From Paragemmobacter ruber (GTDB lineage: Bacteria > Pseudomonadota > Alphaproteobacteria > Rhodobacterales > Rhodobacteraceae): a DNA stretch of 64,000 bases. The position numbers and the translations under genes were made by a program. Location: contig NZ_JAAATW010000001.1 of assembly GCF_009908315.1 (NCBI RefSeq), positions 372,001 through 436,000 on the forward strand, read 5' to 3'. This document shows positions 8,736-16,770 of the stretch, one piece after another. Below the pieces are notes generated by a model. It was given only the letters and a program-made list of their open reading frames with translations, ran no database searches and was not told the origin of the DNA. Position 1 is the first letter of the stretch; every line of letters begins with the position of its first letter.

Positions 8736-9671
8736 ATGACCGACGCGCTGCTTCAGGCCCTGCTCTTCCAAGCCGGCTACAATGCCGCCCTCGTCAGCCT
8801 TGGCGCGGCGCTTCTGGGCCTTGCCGCCGGGGCCGTGGGCGCCTTCACCACCCTGCGCCGCCGTGCGCTCACCTCCGATGCCATGGCCCATGCCACGCTA
8901 CCGGGCATCGGGATCGCCTTTCTTCTGATGACCGCAGCCGGGGGCGACGGGCGCAGCCTGCCCATCCTCCTTGTCGGGGCGGGCCTCTCTGCCGTGCTCG
9001 GCCTCGTCTTGCTGCAACGCCTGACCGACACCACCCGCCTGACCGAAGACACCGCAACCGGCGCGATCCTCTCCAGTTTCTACGGCGCGGGAGTCGTTCT
9101 GCTGACCGTGATCCAGAACCTCTCCATCGGTCGCCCGGCAGGGCTTGAAGGCTTCCTCCTCGGCTCCACCGCCGGGATGCTGCGGGCGGATGCGCTGCTC
9201 ATCGCGGGCGGCGGGGCGGTGATCCTCGGCCTTCTGGCCCTCTTGCGCCGCCCGCTGGCGATGACGGCCTTCGACCCCGCCCATGCCCGCCTGATGGGCG
9301 TGAACACCCGCGCCGCCGATATGGCGCTTCTCCTCCTGACGCTTGCCTGCGTGCTTCTGGGCCTGCGCGTGGTGGGCCTCATCCTCATCGTGGCGCTGCT
9401 GATCACCCCGGCGCTCACCGCGCGGCTCTGGTCGAACCGGATCGGCGTTGTCGCGCTGCTCGCCGGGGCCATCGGGGCCGTGGCGGGCCATGTCGGGGCG
9501 GCGCTGTCCTTTGCACTCCCCGATCTGCCCACCGGCCCGGCCATCGTGCTGATCACCTTCACGGCCTTCCTCGCCTCTGTCCTTCTGGCCCCCGGGCGCG
9601 GGGTGATCGCCCGCGCGCTTGCCCGGGTGCGGCTGGCCCGGGGATTGCGGAAAGGGGGCGCGCGGGCATGA
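8736..9671 (+). CDS. sitC: metal-ion ABC transporter permease, first subunit
   Basis: ABC-3 family inner-membrane permease, 311 residues with about eight hydrophobic segments. The loop LTSDAMAHATLPGIGIAFLL is the characteristic ABC-3 conserved region (S-AL/M-H--LPG). ATG 8736 was preferred over an earlier in-frame ATG because it begins directly before the first membrane helix. It overlaps the next gene by four bases (ATGA). A second, different permease follows, the arrangement usual in SitABCD/MntABCD systems and unlike single-permease ZnuABC. Confidence 0.9.
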   Translation: MTDALLQALLFQAGYNAALVSLGAALLGLAAGAVGAFTTLRRRALTSDAMAHATLPGIGIAFLLMTAAGGDGRSLPILLVGAGLSAVLGLVLLQRLTDTTRLTEDTATGAILSSFYGAGVVLLTVIQNLSIGRPAGLEGFLLGSTAGMLRADALLIAGGGAVILGLLALLRRPLAMTAFDPAHARLMGVNTRAADMALLLLTLACVLLGLRVVGLILIVALLITPALTARLWSNRIGVVALLAGAIGAVAGHVGAALSFALPDLPTGPAIVLITFTAFLASVLLAPGRGVIARALARVRLARGLRKGGARA

Positions 9672-10594
9672 CCTTCGGCGCCGAATTCGTGGCCCTCACC
9701 CTGCCCCCCATGGTCATCGCCATGCTCGCCGCCATGGCCTGCGCCGCACCGGGGAACTTTCTTCTCCTGCGGCGGCAGGCCATGCTCGGCGATGCGATGT
9801 CGCATGTGGTGCTGCCCGGGATCGTGGCGGCCTTCCTGCTCACCGGCTCTGCCGCGCAGCCGGTGATGCTCATGGGCGCGCTCGCCGCGGCGGCCCTGTC
9901 CGCCGCGCTGATCGAGGTCCTCCGCCGCATCACCGGCGCCGAACCCGGCGCCGCCATGGGCGCCACCTTCACCGCCCTGTTCGCCTCGGGCGTGCTGCTT
10001 CTGGAAAGCTCGGGCGCAGGCGGCATCCATCTCGACGTGGAACACGCGCTCTACGGCAGTCTGGAGGCGCTGATCTGGATCGACGCCACAGGCTGGGCCT
10101 CGCTCACCGATCCGGCGGCGCTCGCCACGCTGCCGCCCGAACTGCCCGCGCTCGCGCTGGCCACGCTTGTCATCCTCACCGCCCTCGCACTGGTCTGGCG
10201 CCCGCTGACAATCGCCACCTTCGACGAAGGCTTCGCCACCAGTATCGGCCTGCCGACCCGCCTGATCTCGGCCGCGCTGACGGGCCTTGCGGCGCTGGCC
10301 GCCGTCGCGGCCTTCTCGGCCGTGGGCTCCATCCTCACCATCGCCATGCTGATCTGCCCCGCCGCCACCGCCCGCCTGCTGACCGACCGCCTGTCGCACC
10401 AGATGGCGCTGTCGCTGCTGATCGCCGCCGCCGCCGCAGGCCTCGGCACCCTGATCGCGGGCTATCTTCCGCCCGCGCTGGGCCTGTCCTTCAGCGTGTC
10501 GGCGGCAGGCAGCGTGGCCACGCTGTCGGGGCTTTTCCTCGGTCTTGCCGCCTGTTTCGGCCCCCGCCGCCACAGCCGCGCTGCCAGCCGCTGA
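9668..10594 (+). CDS. sitD: metal-ion ABC transporter permease, second subunit
   Basis: Second ABC-3 permease, 308 residues, about eight membrane helices, with LGDAMSHVVLPGIVAAFLL matching the conserved loop of its partner. The longer periplasmic stretch HLDVEHALYGSLEALIWI is also typical of SitD/MntD. Translation is coupled to sitC by an ATGA overlap. Last gene of the operon: hisB follows after 69 bases with its own ribosome site. Confidence 0.9.
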   Translation: MTFGAEFVALTLPPMVIAMLAAMACAAPGNFLLLRRQAMLGDAMSHVVLPGIVAAFLLTGSAAQPVMLMGALAAAALSAALIEVLRRITGAEPGAAMGATFTALFASGVLLLESSGAGGIHLDVEHALYGSLEALIWIDATGWASLTDPAALATLPPELPALALATLVILTALALVWRPLTIATFDEGFATSIGLPTRLISAALTGLAALAAVAAFSAVGSILTIAMLICPAATARLLTDRLSHQMALSLLIAAAAAGLGTLIAGYLPPALGLSFSVSAAGSVATLSGLFLGLAACFGPRRHSRAASR

Positions 10595-10663
10595 CAGCCG
10601 CTGACAGCTTTCCAAACCGCGCCCCACCGCCTATAACGCCCGCGCAAGCCGAAGGAACACGCC

Positions 10664-11251
10664 ATGCGCAAGGCCCAGATCCACCGCAAGACCGCCGAAA
10701 CCGATGTCGCGGTCGCCCTCACCCTCGATGGCACGGGACAATATGCCTGCCACACCGGCGTGGGCTTCTTCGACCACATGCTGGATCAACTGTCGCGCCA
10801 TTCGCTGATCGACATGACGGTGCAGGCCAAGGGCGATCTGCACATCGACGATCACCACACGGTGGAAGATTGCGGCATCGCGCTGGGGCAGGCCCTCGCA
10901 CAGGCGCTGGGCGACAAGCGCGGCATCCGCCGCTATGGCCACTTCACGCTGGCGATGGATGACGCGCAGGTGGCCTGCGCGCTCGATCTGTCGGGGCGGC
11001 CCTTCCTCGTGTGGAACATCCCCTTCCCCACCGCCAAGATCGGCACCTTCGACACCGAACTCGTACGGGAATTCTTTCAGGCGCTGGCCACCCATGGCGG
11101 GATCACCCTGCATCTCGATCTGGTCCATGGCGTGAACAGCCACCATATCGCCGAGGCCGCCTTCAAGGCCGTGGCCCGCGCCCTGCGCATGGCGGTGGAG
11201 CCCGATCCCCGCCTCGGCGACGCGCTGCCCTCGACTAAGGGCGCGCTCTGA
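10664..11251 (+). CDS. hisB: imidazoleglycerol-phosphate dehydratase
   Basis: Seventh histidine-pathway step, dehydrating imidazole glycerol phosphate to imidazole acetol phosphate; Mn-dependent, cytoplasmic, 24-mer in the family. The 195 residues are the monofunctional length. Both metal-binding repeats are clear: [11 protein letters not shown] with [14 protein letters not shown] in the first half, and [17 protein letters not shown] with a shortened LATHGG motif in the second. First of five histidine genes in this orientation. A triple hairpin array follows before hisH. Confidence 0.97.
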   Translation: MRKAQIHRKTAETDVAVALTLDGTGQYACHTGVGFFDHMLDQLSRHSLIDMTVQAKGDLHIDDHHTVEDCGIALGQALAQALGDKRGIRRYGHFTLAMDDAQVACALDLSGRPFLVWNIPFPTAKIGTFDTELVREFFQALATHGGITLHLDLVHGVNSHHIAEAAFKAVARALRMAVEPDPRLGDALPSTKGAL

Positions 11252-11260
11252 CCCGGCCGC

Positions 11261-11293
11261 GGGCGAAAGATTTCCACTGGAAATCTTTCGCCC
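11261..11293. repeat. hairpin 1 of a three-hairpin array between hisB and hisH
   Basis: Perfect 15-base stem GGGCGAAAGATTTCC / GGAAATCTTTCGCCC around loop ACT, ten bases after the hisB stop. The stem is far stronger than chance and is followed by two similar hairpins. Confidence 0.85.
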
Positions 11294-11299
11294 CGCCCA

Positions 11300-11330
11300 A
11301 GGAGAGAATTTTCACTGAAAATTCTTTCCT
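11300..11330. repeat. hairpin 2 of the array between hisB and hisH
   Basis: 14-base stem AGGAGAGAATTTTC / GAAAATTCTTTCCT with one G-T pair and the same ACT loop as hairpin 1. An A/T-rich core within G+C-rich ends is shared by all three hairpins. Confidence 0.8.
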
Positions 11331-11338
11331 CCCCGCCC

Positions 11339-11364
11339 CGAAAAATTTCCGGGGAAATTTTTCG
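11339..11364. repeat. hairpin 3 of the array between hisB and hisH
   Basis: 12-base stem CGAAAAATTTCC / GGAAATTTTTCG around GG, ending 22 bases before the hisH ATG. Its TTTTTCG arm could act as a weak U-tract. Together the three fill nearly the whole 135-base spacer. Confidence 0.8.
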
Positions 11365-11386
11365 TCCCTCGCCCGAAAGGCCAGCC

Positions 11387-12025
11387 ATGCCTCTGACCGT
11401 CATCGTTGATTATGACAGTGGCAATCTCCACTCCGCTGAAAAGGCGTTCCAGCGCATGGCGGCGGAAACCGATGCTGGCGAGGTGCGCGTCACCACCCGT
11501 CCCGAAGATGTCGCCCGCGCCGACCGGATCGTGCTGCCCGGCGACGGTGCCTTTCCCGCCTGCCGCCGCGCGCTGGGCGATAGGGGCGGCCTGTTCGAGG
11601 CGATCGCCGAAGGTGTGGCGCAGGGCAAACCCTTCCTCGGCATCTGCGTGGGCATGCAGATGCTGGCCAGCGAAGGGCTGGAATACGAACCCACCCCCGG
11701 CTTCGACTGGATCGGCGGCAGCGTGGGCCGGATCACGCCCAGCGATCCCACGCTGAAAGTGCCGCATATGGGCTGGAACGATCTGGTGATCGACCGCGCC
11801 CATCCCGTGCTCGATGGCATCGCCACGGGCGATCACGCCTATTTCGTGCACAGCTACCACTTCCGCGTGGCGGATCCTGCGCATCTTCTGGCACATGTTG
11901 ATTATGGTGGCCCGGTCACCGCCATCGTTGGACGTGACACGATCATCGGCACCCAGTTCCACCCCGAAAAATCGCAGGCCACAGGCCTGCGCCTGATCGC
12001 CAATTTCCTGCGCTGGGCGCCCTGA
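11387..12025 (+). CDS. hisH: imidazole glycerol phosphate synthase, glutamine amidotransferase subunit
   Basis: Class I glutaminase that feeds ammonia to HisF, giving IGP and AICAR. 212 residues, normal length. The N-terminal VIVDYDSGNLHS, the oxyanion strand VLPGDGAFP, nucleophile Cys87 in FLGICVGMQML, and the His/Glu pair in TQFHPEKSQ are all present. Its partner hisF is about 4.7 kb downstream rather than adjacent; the intervening genes are a lipoprotein, a permease, DUF2147, hisA and membrane proteins. Confidence 0.96.
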   Translation: MPLTVIVDYDSGNLHSAEKAFQRMAAETDAGEVRVTTRPEDVARADRIVLPGDGAFPACRRALGDRGGLFEAIAEGVAQGKPFLGICVGMQMLASEGLEYEPTPGFDWIGGSVGRITPSDPTLKVPHMGWNDLVIDRAHPVLDGIATGDHAYFVHSYHFRVADPAHLLAHVDYGGPVTAIVGRDTIIGTQFHPEKSQATGLRLIANFLRWAP

Positions 12026-12107
12026 CCATCCGGGCGCTTGCCAGCGCAGGGCAAAAGGCGCACCCTGCGCGCGTGCGATTTTCCCTGTTCCCCGTAAGGC
12101 CGCCGCC

Positions 12108-12398
12108 ATGCCCGCCCGCATCTTGCCGCTGCTCGCGCTCCTCGCCGCCTGCGCCTCCCCCTCGCCCCCGTTCTTCGGCGCCGCGCGGCACGAGGTCACC
12201 GTCGACGGCCGCCGCTTCACCGTCTTCCATGAAGCCAGCCGCGCGCAGGTGATCCGCCACGGTTATGCCTCCGCATCCGCGCGCGCCGACATCCCGGCGC
12301 TGATGCTGCGCGCCGTGGCGCTGGCCACAGGCTGCACACCCGTCGCGGAAAGTTTTCAGGGCGACAGCGGCGAAAGGCGCGGGCGGATCAGGTGCTGA
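12108..12398 (+). CDS. small putative lipoprotein, function unknown
   Basis: 96 residues. The N-terminus MPARILPLLALLAAC is a lipoprotein signal with lipobox LAAC and acylation at Cys15, so an envelope-anchored protein is expected. The mature part (HEVTVDGRRFTVFHEASRAQVIRHGYAS) looks like a small mixed fold with one further cysteine in TGCTPVAES. An AAGG ribosome site precedes the ATG. The 3' end overlaps the convergent EamA gene by 11 bases. No family recognised. Confidence 0.6.
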   Translation: MPARILPLLALLAACASPSPPFFGAARHEVTVDGRRFTVFHEASRAQVIRHGYASASARADIPALMLRAVALATGCTPVAESFQGDSGERRGRIRC

Positions 12399-13296
12399 TC
12401 CGCCACCCCAGCCGCGCCGCGATCCACCGCCCCGCCCGCCCGTCCAGCGCCGCCAGCCCCAGCGCGATCAACCCCGCCCCGGCCAGATGCCGCGCCTCCA
12501 GCCGTTCGCCCAGAAACACCGCACCAAGGGCAACCGCGCTCACCGGGATCAGAAAGGTGACCAGCGCGACATTCACCGCCCCCGCATCGCGCAGAAGCCG
12601 GAAAAAGATCACATAGGCCAGCGCCGTGGACAGTACCGCCAGCGCGCCCACCGCCGCCCAGACGCCTGCGCCCGACGCGCCCCACGCCCCGCCCCCGCTC
12701 GCCACGGCGGGAAGAAGCAGCATCCCCGCCGCCGTGGCGCATTGACCAAAGGCCACTGCCAGCGGGTCCACCCCCATCGCCCGGAACCGCCGCCCCCAGA
12801 CCGAGGCCAGCGCATAACACCCAGCCGCCCCCAGACAGGCCAGCTTCGCCCAGAGCGCGCCGCCGGTCACGCCGCCCCCCATCATCACCAGCACGCCCAG
12901 AAATCCCGCCACAACCCCGATGATCCGCCCTGCCCCGGGCCGCCGCTCGCCCGCCAGACCTGCCAACGCCAGCACGGTCAAGATCGGCGTCATCGCGTTC
13001 AGGATGGCGGCCAGCCCGCCGCCGATCTGCCCCTGCGCCAGCGCGAACAGGGTGAAGGGGCCTGCATTGTTGAGCAGCCCCATCACCGCAATCGCCCCCC
13101 AGACCGCGCGCCCGCGCGGAAAGGGCCGCCCCGTCACCCACAGCACCAGCGCCAGCACCCCCGCCGCCAGCGCCACCCGCAACCAGACCAGCGGCATCGC
13201 CCCCAGCCCGCCCGCCAGCGCCAGCTCCACAAAGAAGAACGATCCCCCCCAGAGCAGCGACAGAAGCAGCAGCAATCCCCAGTCCCGCCGTCCCAT
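12388..13296 (-). CDS. EamA/DMT-family transporter
   Basis: 302 residues forming ten predicted membrane helices in two five-helix repeats, the layout of drug/metabolite transporters with two EamA domains. The N-terminal WGLLLLLSLLWGGSFFFVELAL is the typical first helix (LLWG-NF type), and PVSAVALGAVFLGERLEARHLAGAGLI is the conserved helix 9/10 region. Substrate cannot be told; relatives export amino acids, nucleobases or other small metabolites. Transcribed against the histidine genes and overlapping the lipoprotein gene tail to tail. Confidence 0.9.
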   Translation of the reverse strand: MGRRDWGLLLLLSLLWGGSFFFVELALAGGLGAMPLVWLRVALAAGVLALVLWVTGRPFPRGRAVWGAIAVMGLLNNAGPFTLFALAQGQIGGGLAAILNAMTPILTVLALAGLAGERRPGAGRIIGVVAGFLGVLVMMGGGVTGGALWAKLACLGAAGCYALASVWGRRFRAMGVDPLAVAFGQCATAAGMLLLPAVASGGGAWGASGAGVWAAVGALAVLSTALAYVIFFRLLRDAGAVNVALVTFLIPVSAVALGAVFLGERLEARHLAGAGLIALGLAALDGRAGRWIAARLGWRIST

Positions 13297-13386
13297 CCCG
13301 CGCTCCCCATGGCAAAGGGGCGCAAGGTTGCCCCCGCGCCCCTCCTATCCTGTCCGGCCGCCAAAAGGCGACCCGATCCATGCGCC

Positions 13387-13782
13387 TTACTGCACGCGGC
13401 GCCACGTGCCGCCGTCGCGGCAGATGCCCAGCACGCAGCCCTTGACGCTCAGCCCGTCGCCCTGCAGCACCATGTAGGAGTTATAGGTCTTGTCCCGATC
13501 CGGCGACCAGACCTTGCCATCCTCGTAATTCCCGTCGCCCGTGGCCATCATGTCCCAGACGATCTGCTTGCCCACATTGGGGCTTTCGATCTGGGCGCCC
13601 GTGCCGTCGAAGGCGCGGATCAGCGTGCCACAGAAGGCAGGCCCGCAGGGCTTCACCTCGATATGGCCGAAATTGCCGTTGTCATCCGGCTTGGTCTGCC
13701 AGATCCCCTCCACCGGGTCTGCCGCAAAGGCCGCGCCCGCAAAGGCCACGCTCGCCAGCACCGTTGCAATCATCCGTTTCAT
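13387..13782 (-). CDS. DUF2147 secreted protein
   Basis: 131 residues with a clear signal peptide (MKRMIATVLASVAFAGAAFA, cleavage before ADPVEG). The mature part begins GIWQTKPDDNGNFGHIEVKPCGPAFCGTL and ends VKGCVLGICRDGGTWRRV, the pattern of DUF2147 proteins, small periplasmic beta-barrel-like proteins of unknown function. Two cysteine pairs could form disulfides. Start chosen at the signal peptide; the frame stays open far upstream, but that stretch is repeat-rich non-coding DNA. Divergent from hisA. Confidence 0.85.
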   Translation of the reverse strand: MKRMIATVLASVAFAGAAFAADPVEGIWQTKPDDNGNFGHIEVKPCGPAFCGTLIRAFDGTGAQIESPNVGKQIVWDMMATGDGNYEDGKVWSPDRDKTYNSYMVLQGDGLSVKGCVLGICRDGGTWRRVQ

Positions 13783-13932
13783 GGGGCCGATCCTCCCTGA
13801 TATCCCCGTCCTCAGGCTCATCTTCTCCAGACCCGCCCGCCGATCAAGACTGACGTTGGGTCGCGTCCCCCTTGCCCCGCCCGCCGCCCCATGCCAAAGC
13901 GCGGGCGACCCACAGGACAGAAGGGCCGCGCC

Positions 13933-14652
13933 ATGATCCTCTACCCCGCGATCGACCTGAAAGATGGCCAATGCGTGCGCCTCCTGCGGGGCGAGATGTC
14001 GGCCGCCACCGTCTTTGGCGATGACCCCGCGGCGCAGGCCGCCAAGTTTCAGGCGGCCGGCTGCGAATGGCTGCATCTGGTGGATCTGAACGGCGCCTTC
14101 GCAGGCACGCCGGTCAATGCCGCGGCCGTCGAGGCGATCCTCGCCCGCATCACCGTGCCCGCCCAGTTGGGCGGCGGGATCCGCGACATGGCCACCATCG
14201 CGATGTGGCTGGAAAAGGGGCTGGCCCGCGTCATCCTCGGCACCGTGGCAGTGGAAAACCCCGCTCTGGTGCGCGAGGCCGCCCGCGCCTTCCCGGGCCA
14301 CGTGGCCGTGGGGATCGACGCCCGCAAGGGGCGCGTCGCCACCAAGGGCTGGGCGGAAGAGACGGATGTGATGGCCACCGACCTCGCCCGCAGCTTCGAA
14401 GATGCAGGGGTCGCCGCGATTATCTACACCGATATCGACCGCGACGGCGCGATGGGCGGCCCGAACATCGACGCGACCGAGGCGCTGGCCCGCGCCGTCA
14501 CCATCCCCGTCATCGCCAGCGGGGGCGTCAGCCGAATGGAAGACCTGATCTCCCTGCGCGACACAGGCGTGATCGCGGGCGCGATCTCGGGCCGCGCGCT
14601 CTATGACGGGGCGATCGACCTTGCCGCCGCGCTCCGGGCGCTCAGGGCCTGA
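13933..14652 (+). CDS. hisA: phosphoribosylformimino-AICAR ribotide isomerase
   Basis: Amadori isomerase converting ProFAR to PRFAR, fourth histidine step. 239 residues, a (beta/alpha)8 barrel. General base Asp8 in [14 protein letters not shown], the first phosphate loop QLGGGIRD, the second-half acid Asp in [15 protein letters not shown] and the phosphate loop [11 protein letters not shown] are intact. ATG 13933 was chosen because it puts the first barrel strand at residue 2. Followed by an 824-base repeat-bearing spacer instead of hisF. Confidence 0.97.
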   Translation: MILYPAIDLKDGQCVRLLRGEMSAATVFGDDPAAQAAKFQAAGCEWLHLVDLNGAFAGTPVNAAAVEAILARITVPAQLGGGIRDMATIAMWLEKGLARVILGTVAVENPALVREAARAFPGHVAVGIDARKGRVATKGWAEETDVMATDLARSFEDAGVAAIIYTDIDRDGAMGGPNIDATEALARAVTIPVIASGGVSRMEDLISLRDTGVIAGAISGRALYDGAIDLAAALRALRA

Positions 14653-14674
14653 CCCCTCCAGCACTGGCCGACCC

Positions 14675-14790
14675 CGCCCTTCATCTTTGCGGAAAATACC
14701 CCGGGGCTGAGCCGCGGCACAGGGCCAAGGGGGCTGGCCCCCTGCACCACATCCACAGCACTGCCCGCACAGACTGCGCAGGGCGCCCAC
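14675..14790 (+). repeat. CTTCATCTTGGC-type intergenic element, copy A
   Basis: Begins CGCCCTTCATCTTTGCGGAA, then ATACCCCGGGG, GCCGCGGCACAGGGCC, the perfect hairpin AGGGGGC-TG-GCCCCCT and a tail CCACAGCACTGCCCGCACAG. Copies B and C share the same order of blocks. One mismatch (TTT for TTG) at the core distinguishes this copy. Confidence 0.8.
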
Positions 14791-15058
14791 ACCACCCTCG
14801 ACCGCGCAACCCTGTCGCACTGCGCCTTCCCTTCTGCCCCCGAACCTGCGCTGGCGGCCGCGCCCCTGCCCGGTCCACCGGGCTGCTCTTCCATCACCGC
14901 CCCCTTCTGCACCCGCGCACCGTTGGCTAGACCCGCCCACCCTGCCCTGCCCCGCCCGAATCGCGGCGCTCAAGGCCCGCGCGGGCGCGCGGCACCTCAC
15001 CCGCCGCCTCAGCGCAAACCCGACTGGCACCACCGCACCCTGCCCACCGAAACCAACC

Positions 15059-15170
15059 GCGCCCTTCATCTTGGCGGAAACTCCCCCGGGGGTGGGCCGC
15101 GGCACAGGGCCAAGGGGGGGCGGGCCCCCTGCACGGCGTCCACAGCGCTGCCCGCACGGACTGTGCAGAG
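15059..15170 (+). repeat. CTTCATCTTGGC-type intergenic element, copy B
   Basis: Same block order as copy A: CCCTTCATCTTGGCGGAAA, CCCCGGGGGTGGGCCGCGG, AAGGGGGGCGGGCCCCCTG and GGCGTCCACAGCGCTGCCCG. Tail and core align with A and C; the spacing is conserved to within a few bases. Confidence 0.8.
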
Positions 15171-15330
15171 CGCACAAACCGCCCCTCACCTCGCGACCTT
15201 GCCGCCCTGCGTGTCGCCCCCTGTGCCGACTTCCCCCAAACTTACGGTGGGGGCGAGCCCCCTGTCCGGCCCGCCGAACTGCGATGAAATCGCTGACGCC
15301 TTCCGCCCCTCGCCCGCCCACACCCACCCC

Positions 15331-15424
15331 ATCCTTCATCTTGGCGGAAAATACCCCGGGGGTGCGCCGCGGCACGCGGCCAAAGGGGGCGGGCCTCCTG
15401 TACGGCGTCCAGAACGCTGCCGCC
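15331..15424 (+). repeat. CTTCATCTTGGC-type intergenic element, copy C
   Basis: Begins ATCCTTCATCTTGGCGGAAA, then ATACCCCGGGGGTGCGCCGC, AAAGGGGGCGGGCCTCCTG and ACGGCGTCCAGAACGCTGCC. The shortest copy, lacking the last part of the tail. It ends about 50 bases before the small membrane protein gene. Confidence 0.8.
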
Positions 15425-15476
15425 CCGATCACAGCAGGCCGATGACAGCCACCCCCGGTTTCGCTACCCTGCCGCC

Positions 15477-15758
15477 ATGCGCCTTGCTTTCATCGTCCTC
15501 GCCGTGCTTCTTCTCCTCTGCCTTCTGCCCCTGATCGTGGCGCTGGGGGCGGGGCTTCTCGCCGGCCCGCTGGGTTGCGACACCATCGCCGCCGCCTTCC
15601 GCAACTGCACGCTCCTCGGCGCCGATGTGTCGGATGCCCTGACCACCGCCGTCGCGCTGCATTGGCTGGGCCTTCTCACCCTGCCCTGCGCCGCGCTGAT
15701 CGTGGCGCTCATGGCCCTTTTGGGCGCGGTGCAACTCCTCCGCCGCCTGCGCCGCTGA
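15477..15758 (+). CDS. small membrane protein, two predicted helices
   Basis: 93 residues. One hydrophobic segment at the N-terminus (about 5-30), a short loop with two cysteines (PLGCDTIAAAFRNCTLLGAD) and a second segment about 58-85, ending in RRLRR; the basic tail would be cytoplasmic. No family recognised. The gene overlaps the convergent membrane-protein gene by 50 bases at their 3' ends, which is unusual and leaves open that one of the two ends earlier or is not real. Confidence 0.5.
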   Translation: MRLAFIVLAVLLLLCLLPLIVALGAGLLAGPLGCDTIAAAFRNCTLLGADVSDALTTAVALHWLGLLTLPCAALIVALMALLGAVQLLRRLRR

Positions 15759-16683
15759 GCCCGCCCTGCCGCACCGCCGCCAGCAAAAGCCACAGCCAAA
15801 GCCCCAAGCCCACCGCCCCTGTCAGCAGCGCCACCGGCACATTCACCGGCACCCCGCCAAGCCTGGCCCAGCCCGGCAACACCAGCCCCACCGTCACCAG
15901 CGGCGCCAGCAGGAACAGCCCGCAGCGCCCCCAGCTAAGGGGCGGCCCGAACAGGGTCGCGCTCTCCCTTCGCCCCAACCGGCCCATCGCCCAGACCGTG
16001 ATCCCCACCATCGCCGGCCAGATCAGCCGCACGGGATCGGGCGCCAGCGCCGTGCCCAAGGCCCACAGCGCAACCACCGCCCCCGGGGCCAGCCACAGCC
16101 ACCACCGCCCGCGCCATGCCCCCTGCGCAGGACCAAATCCCGGCATGTCCAGCCGCGACAACACCCCCAGCGCCAGCACCACGCCCAGCCCCGCCAGCCC
16201 CAAATAGGCCAGCATCCCCCGCAGCCCCGCCGTCTCTTTCCCCTCCAGCGGCCAGTACAGGCCCCAGACCGCCCCGAACAGGCCAAGCCCCGCCATCCCC
16301 ACCACCTGCCGCCCGATCCCGCCGCGCGCCAGCGCCATCCCCCCGCCCAGCACGACCAGCCCGCTGATCAGCGCGTGCCAGGCAAGCGGCGTCCAGACAA
16401 GCTGCGCGGGAAAGGCGTCATACATCGTGCCGACAAACGCCCCCTCCACCGCAAAGCCCAACAGCGCGCCACCCAGATAGGCCGCCCGCCACCCGCGCAG
16501 CCCCGACCAGATCACCGCCGACAGCGCCGCCCCGGCCGCCACCCCATAGGCCACCCAAGTGAACACCAGATCGCGCAGGCCAAGATCCGGCGCGGGCGTC
16601 GTCCAGAACAGGTTCTCCCCCGCCCAAACCGCGATCCAGCCCAGCGCCAGCACCGCCAGCAGATAGACCCCGGCCTCCCGCAT
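15709..16683 (-). CDS. polytopic membrane protein of unknown family
   Basis: About 324 residues, mostly hydrophobic, with roughly nine or ten predicted helices and many tryptophans and glycines (GWIAVWAGENLFWTTP, WVAYGVAAGAALSAVIW, WLAPGAVVALWALG). The last 18 residues are glycine-rich and non-hydrophobic. ATG 16683 (MREAGVYLLAVL) starts at the first helix; ATG 16701 is also possible. It lies between hisA and hisF, against their direction. I do not recognise a family and no catalytic motif is visible. Confidence 0.7.
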   Translation of the reverse strand: MREAGVYLLAVLALGWIAVWAGENLFWTTPAPDLGLRDLVFTWVAYGVAAGAALSAVIWSGLRGWRAAYLGGALLGFAVEGAFVGTMYDAFPAQLVWTPLAWHALISGLVVLGGGMALARGGIGRQVVGMAGLGLFGAVWGLYWPLEGKETAGLRGMLAYLGLAGLGVVLALGVLSRLDMPGFGPAQGAWRGRWWLWLAPGAVVALWALGTALAPDPVRLIWPAMVGITVWAMGRLGRRESATLFGPPLSWGRCGLFLLAPLVTVGLVLPGWARLGGVPVNVPVALLTGAVGLGLWLWLLLAAVRQGGLSGAGGGGVAPRPKGP

Positions 16684-16770
16684 CGCGCGCGCCCCCTGCA
16701 TCCACCCTGCAACCCACTGGCCCTTTCTGCCCCGCAAGGGTAGAAGGCCGCAATCCTTCCGGTGACGCCC

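Larger units (their letters stand above)
14653..15476. other. 824-base non-coding spacer with three copies of a long repeat
   Basis: No credible gene: the long open frames here are Pro/Arg/Ala-rich, lack ribosome sites, and run through the repeats. The stretch is strongly C-rich on the plus strand. It holds three diverged copies of a roughly 90-115 base element (listed separately) separated by unrelated sequence. Confidence 0.75.

Noticed and set aside
13387-15432. DUF2147 frame extended to 681 codons across hisA and the repeats.
   Set aside because: A signal peptide at 13782 marks the true start, and the upstream part is antisense to hisA and the repeat spacer.
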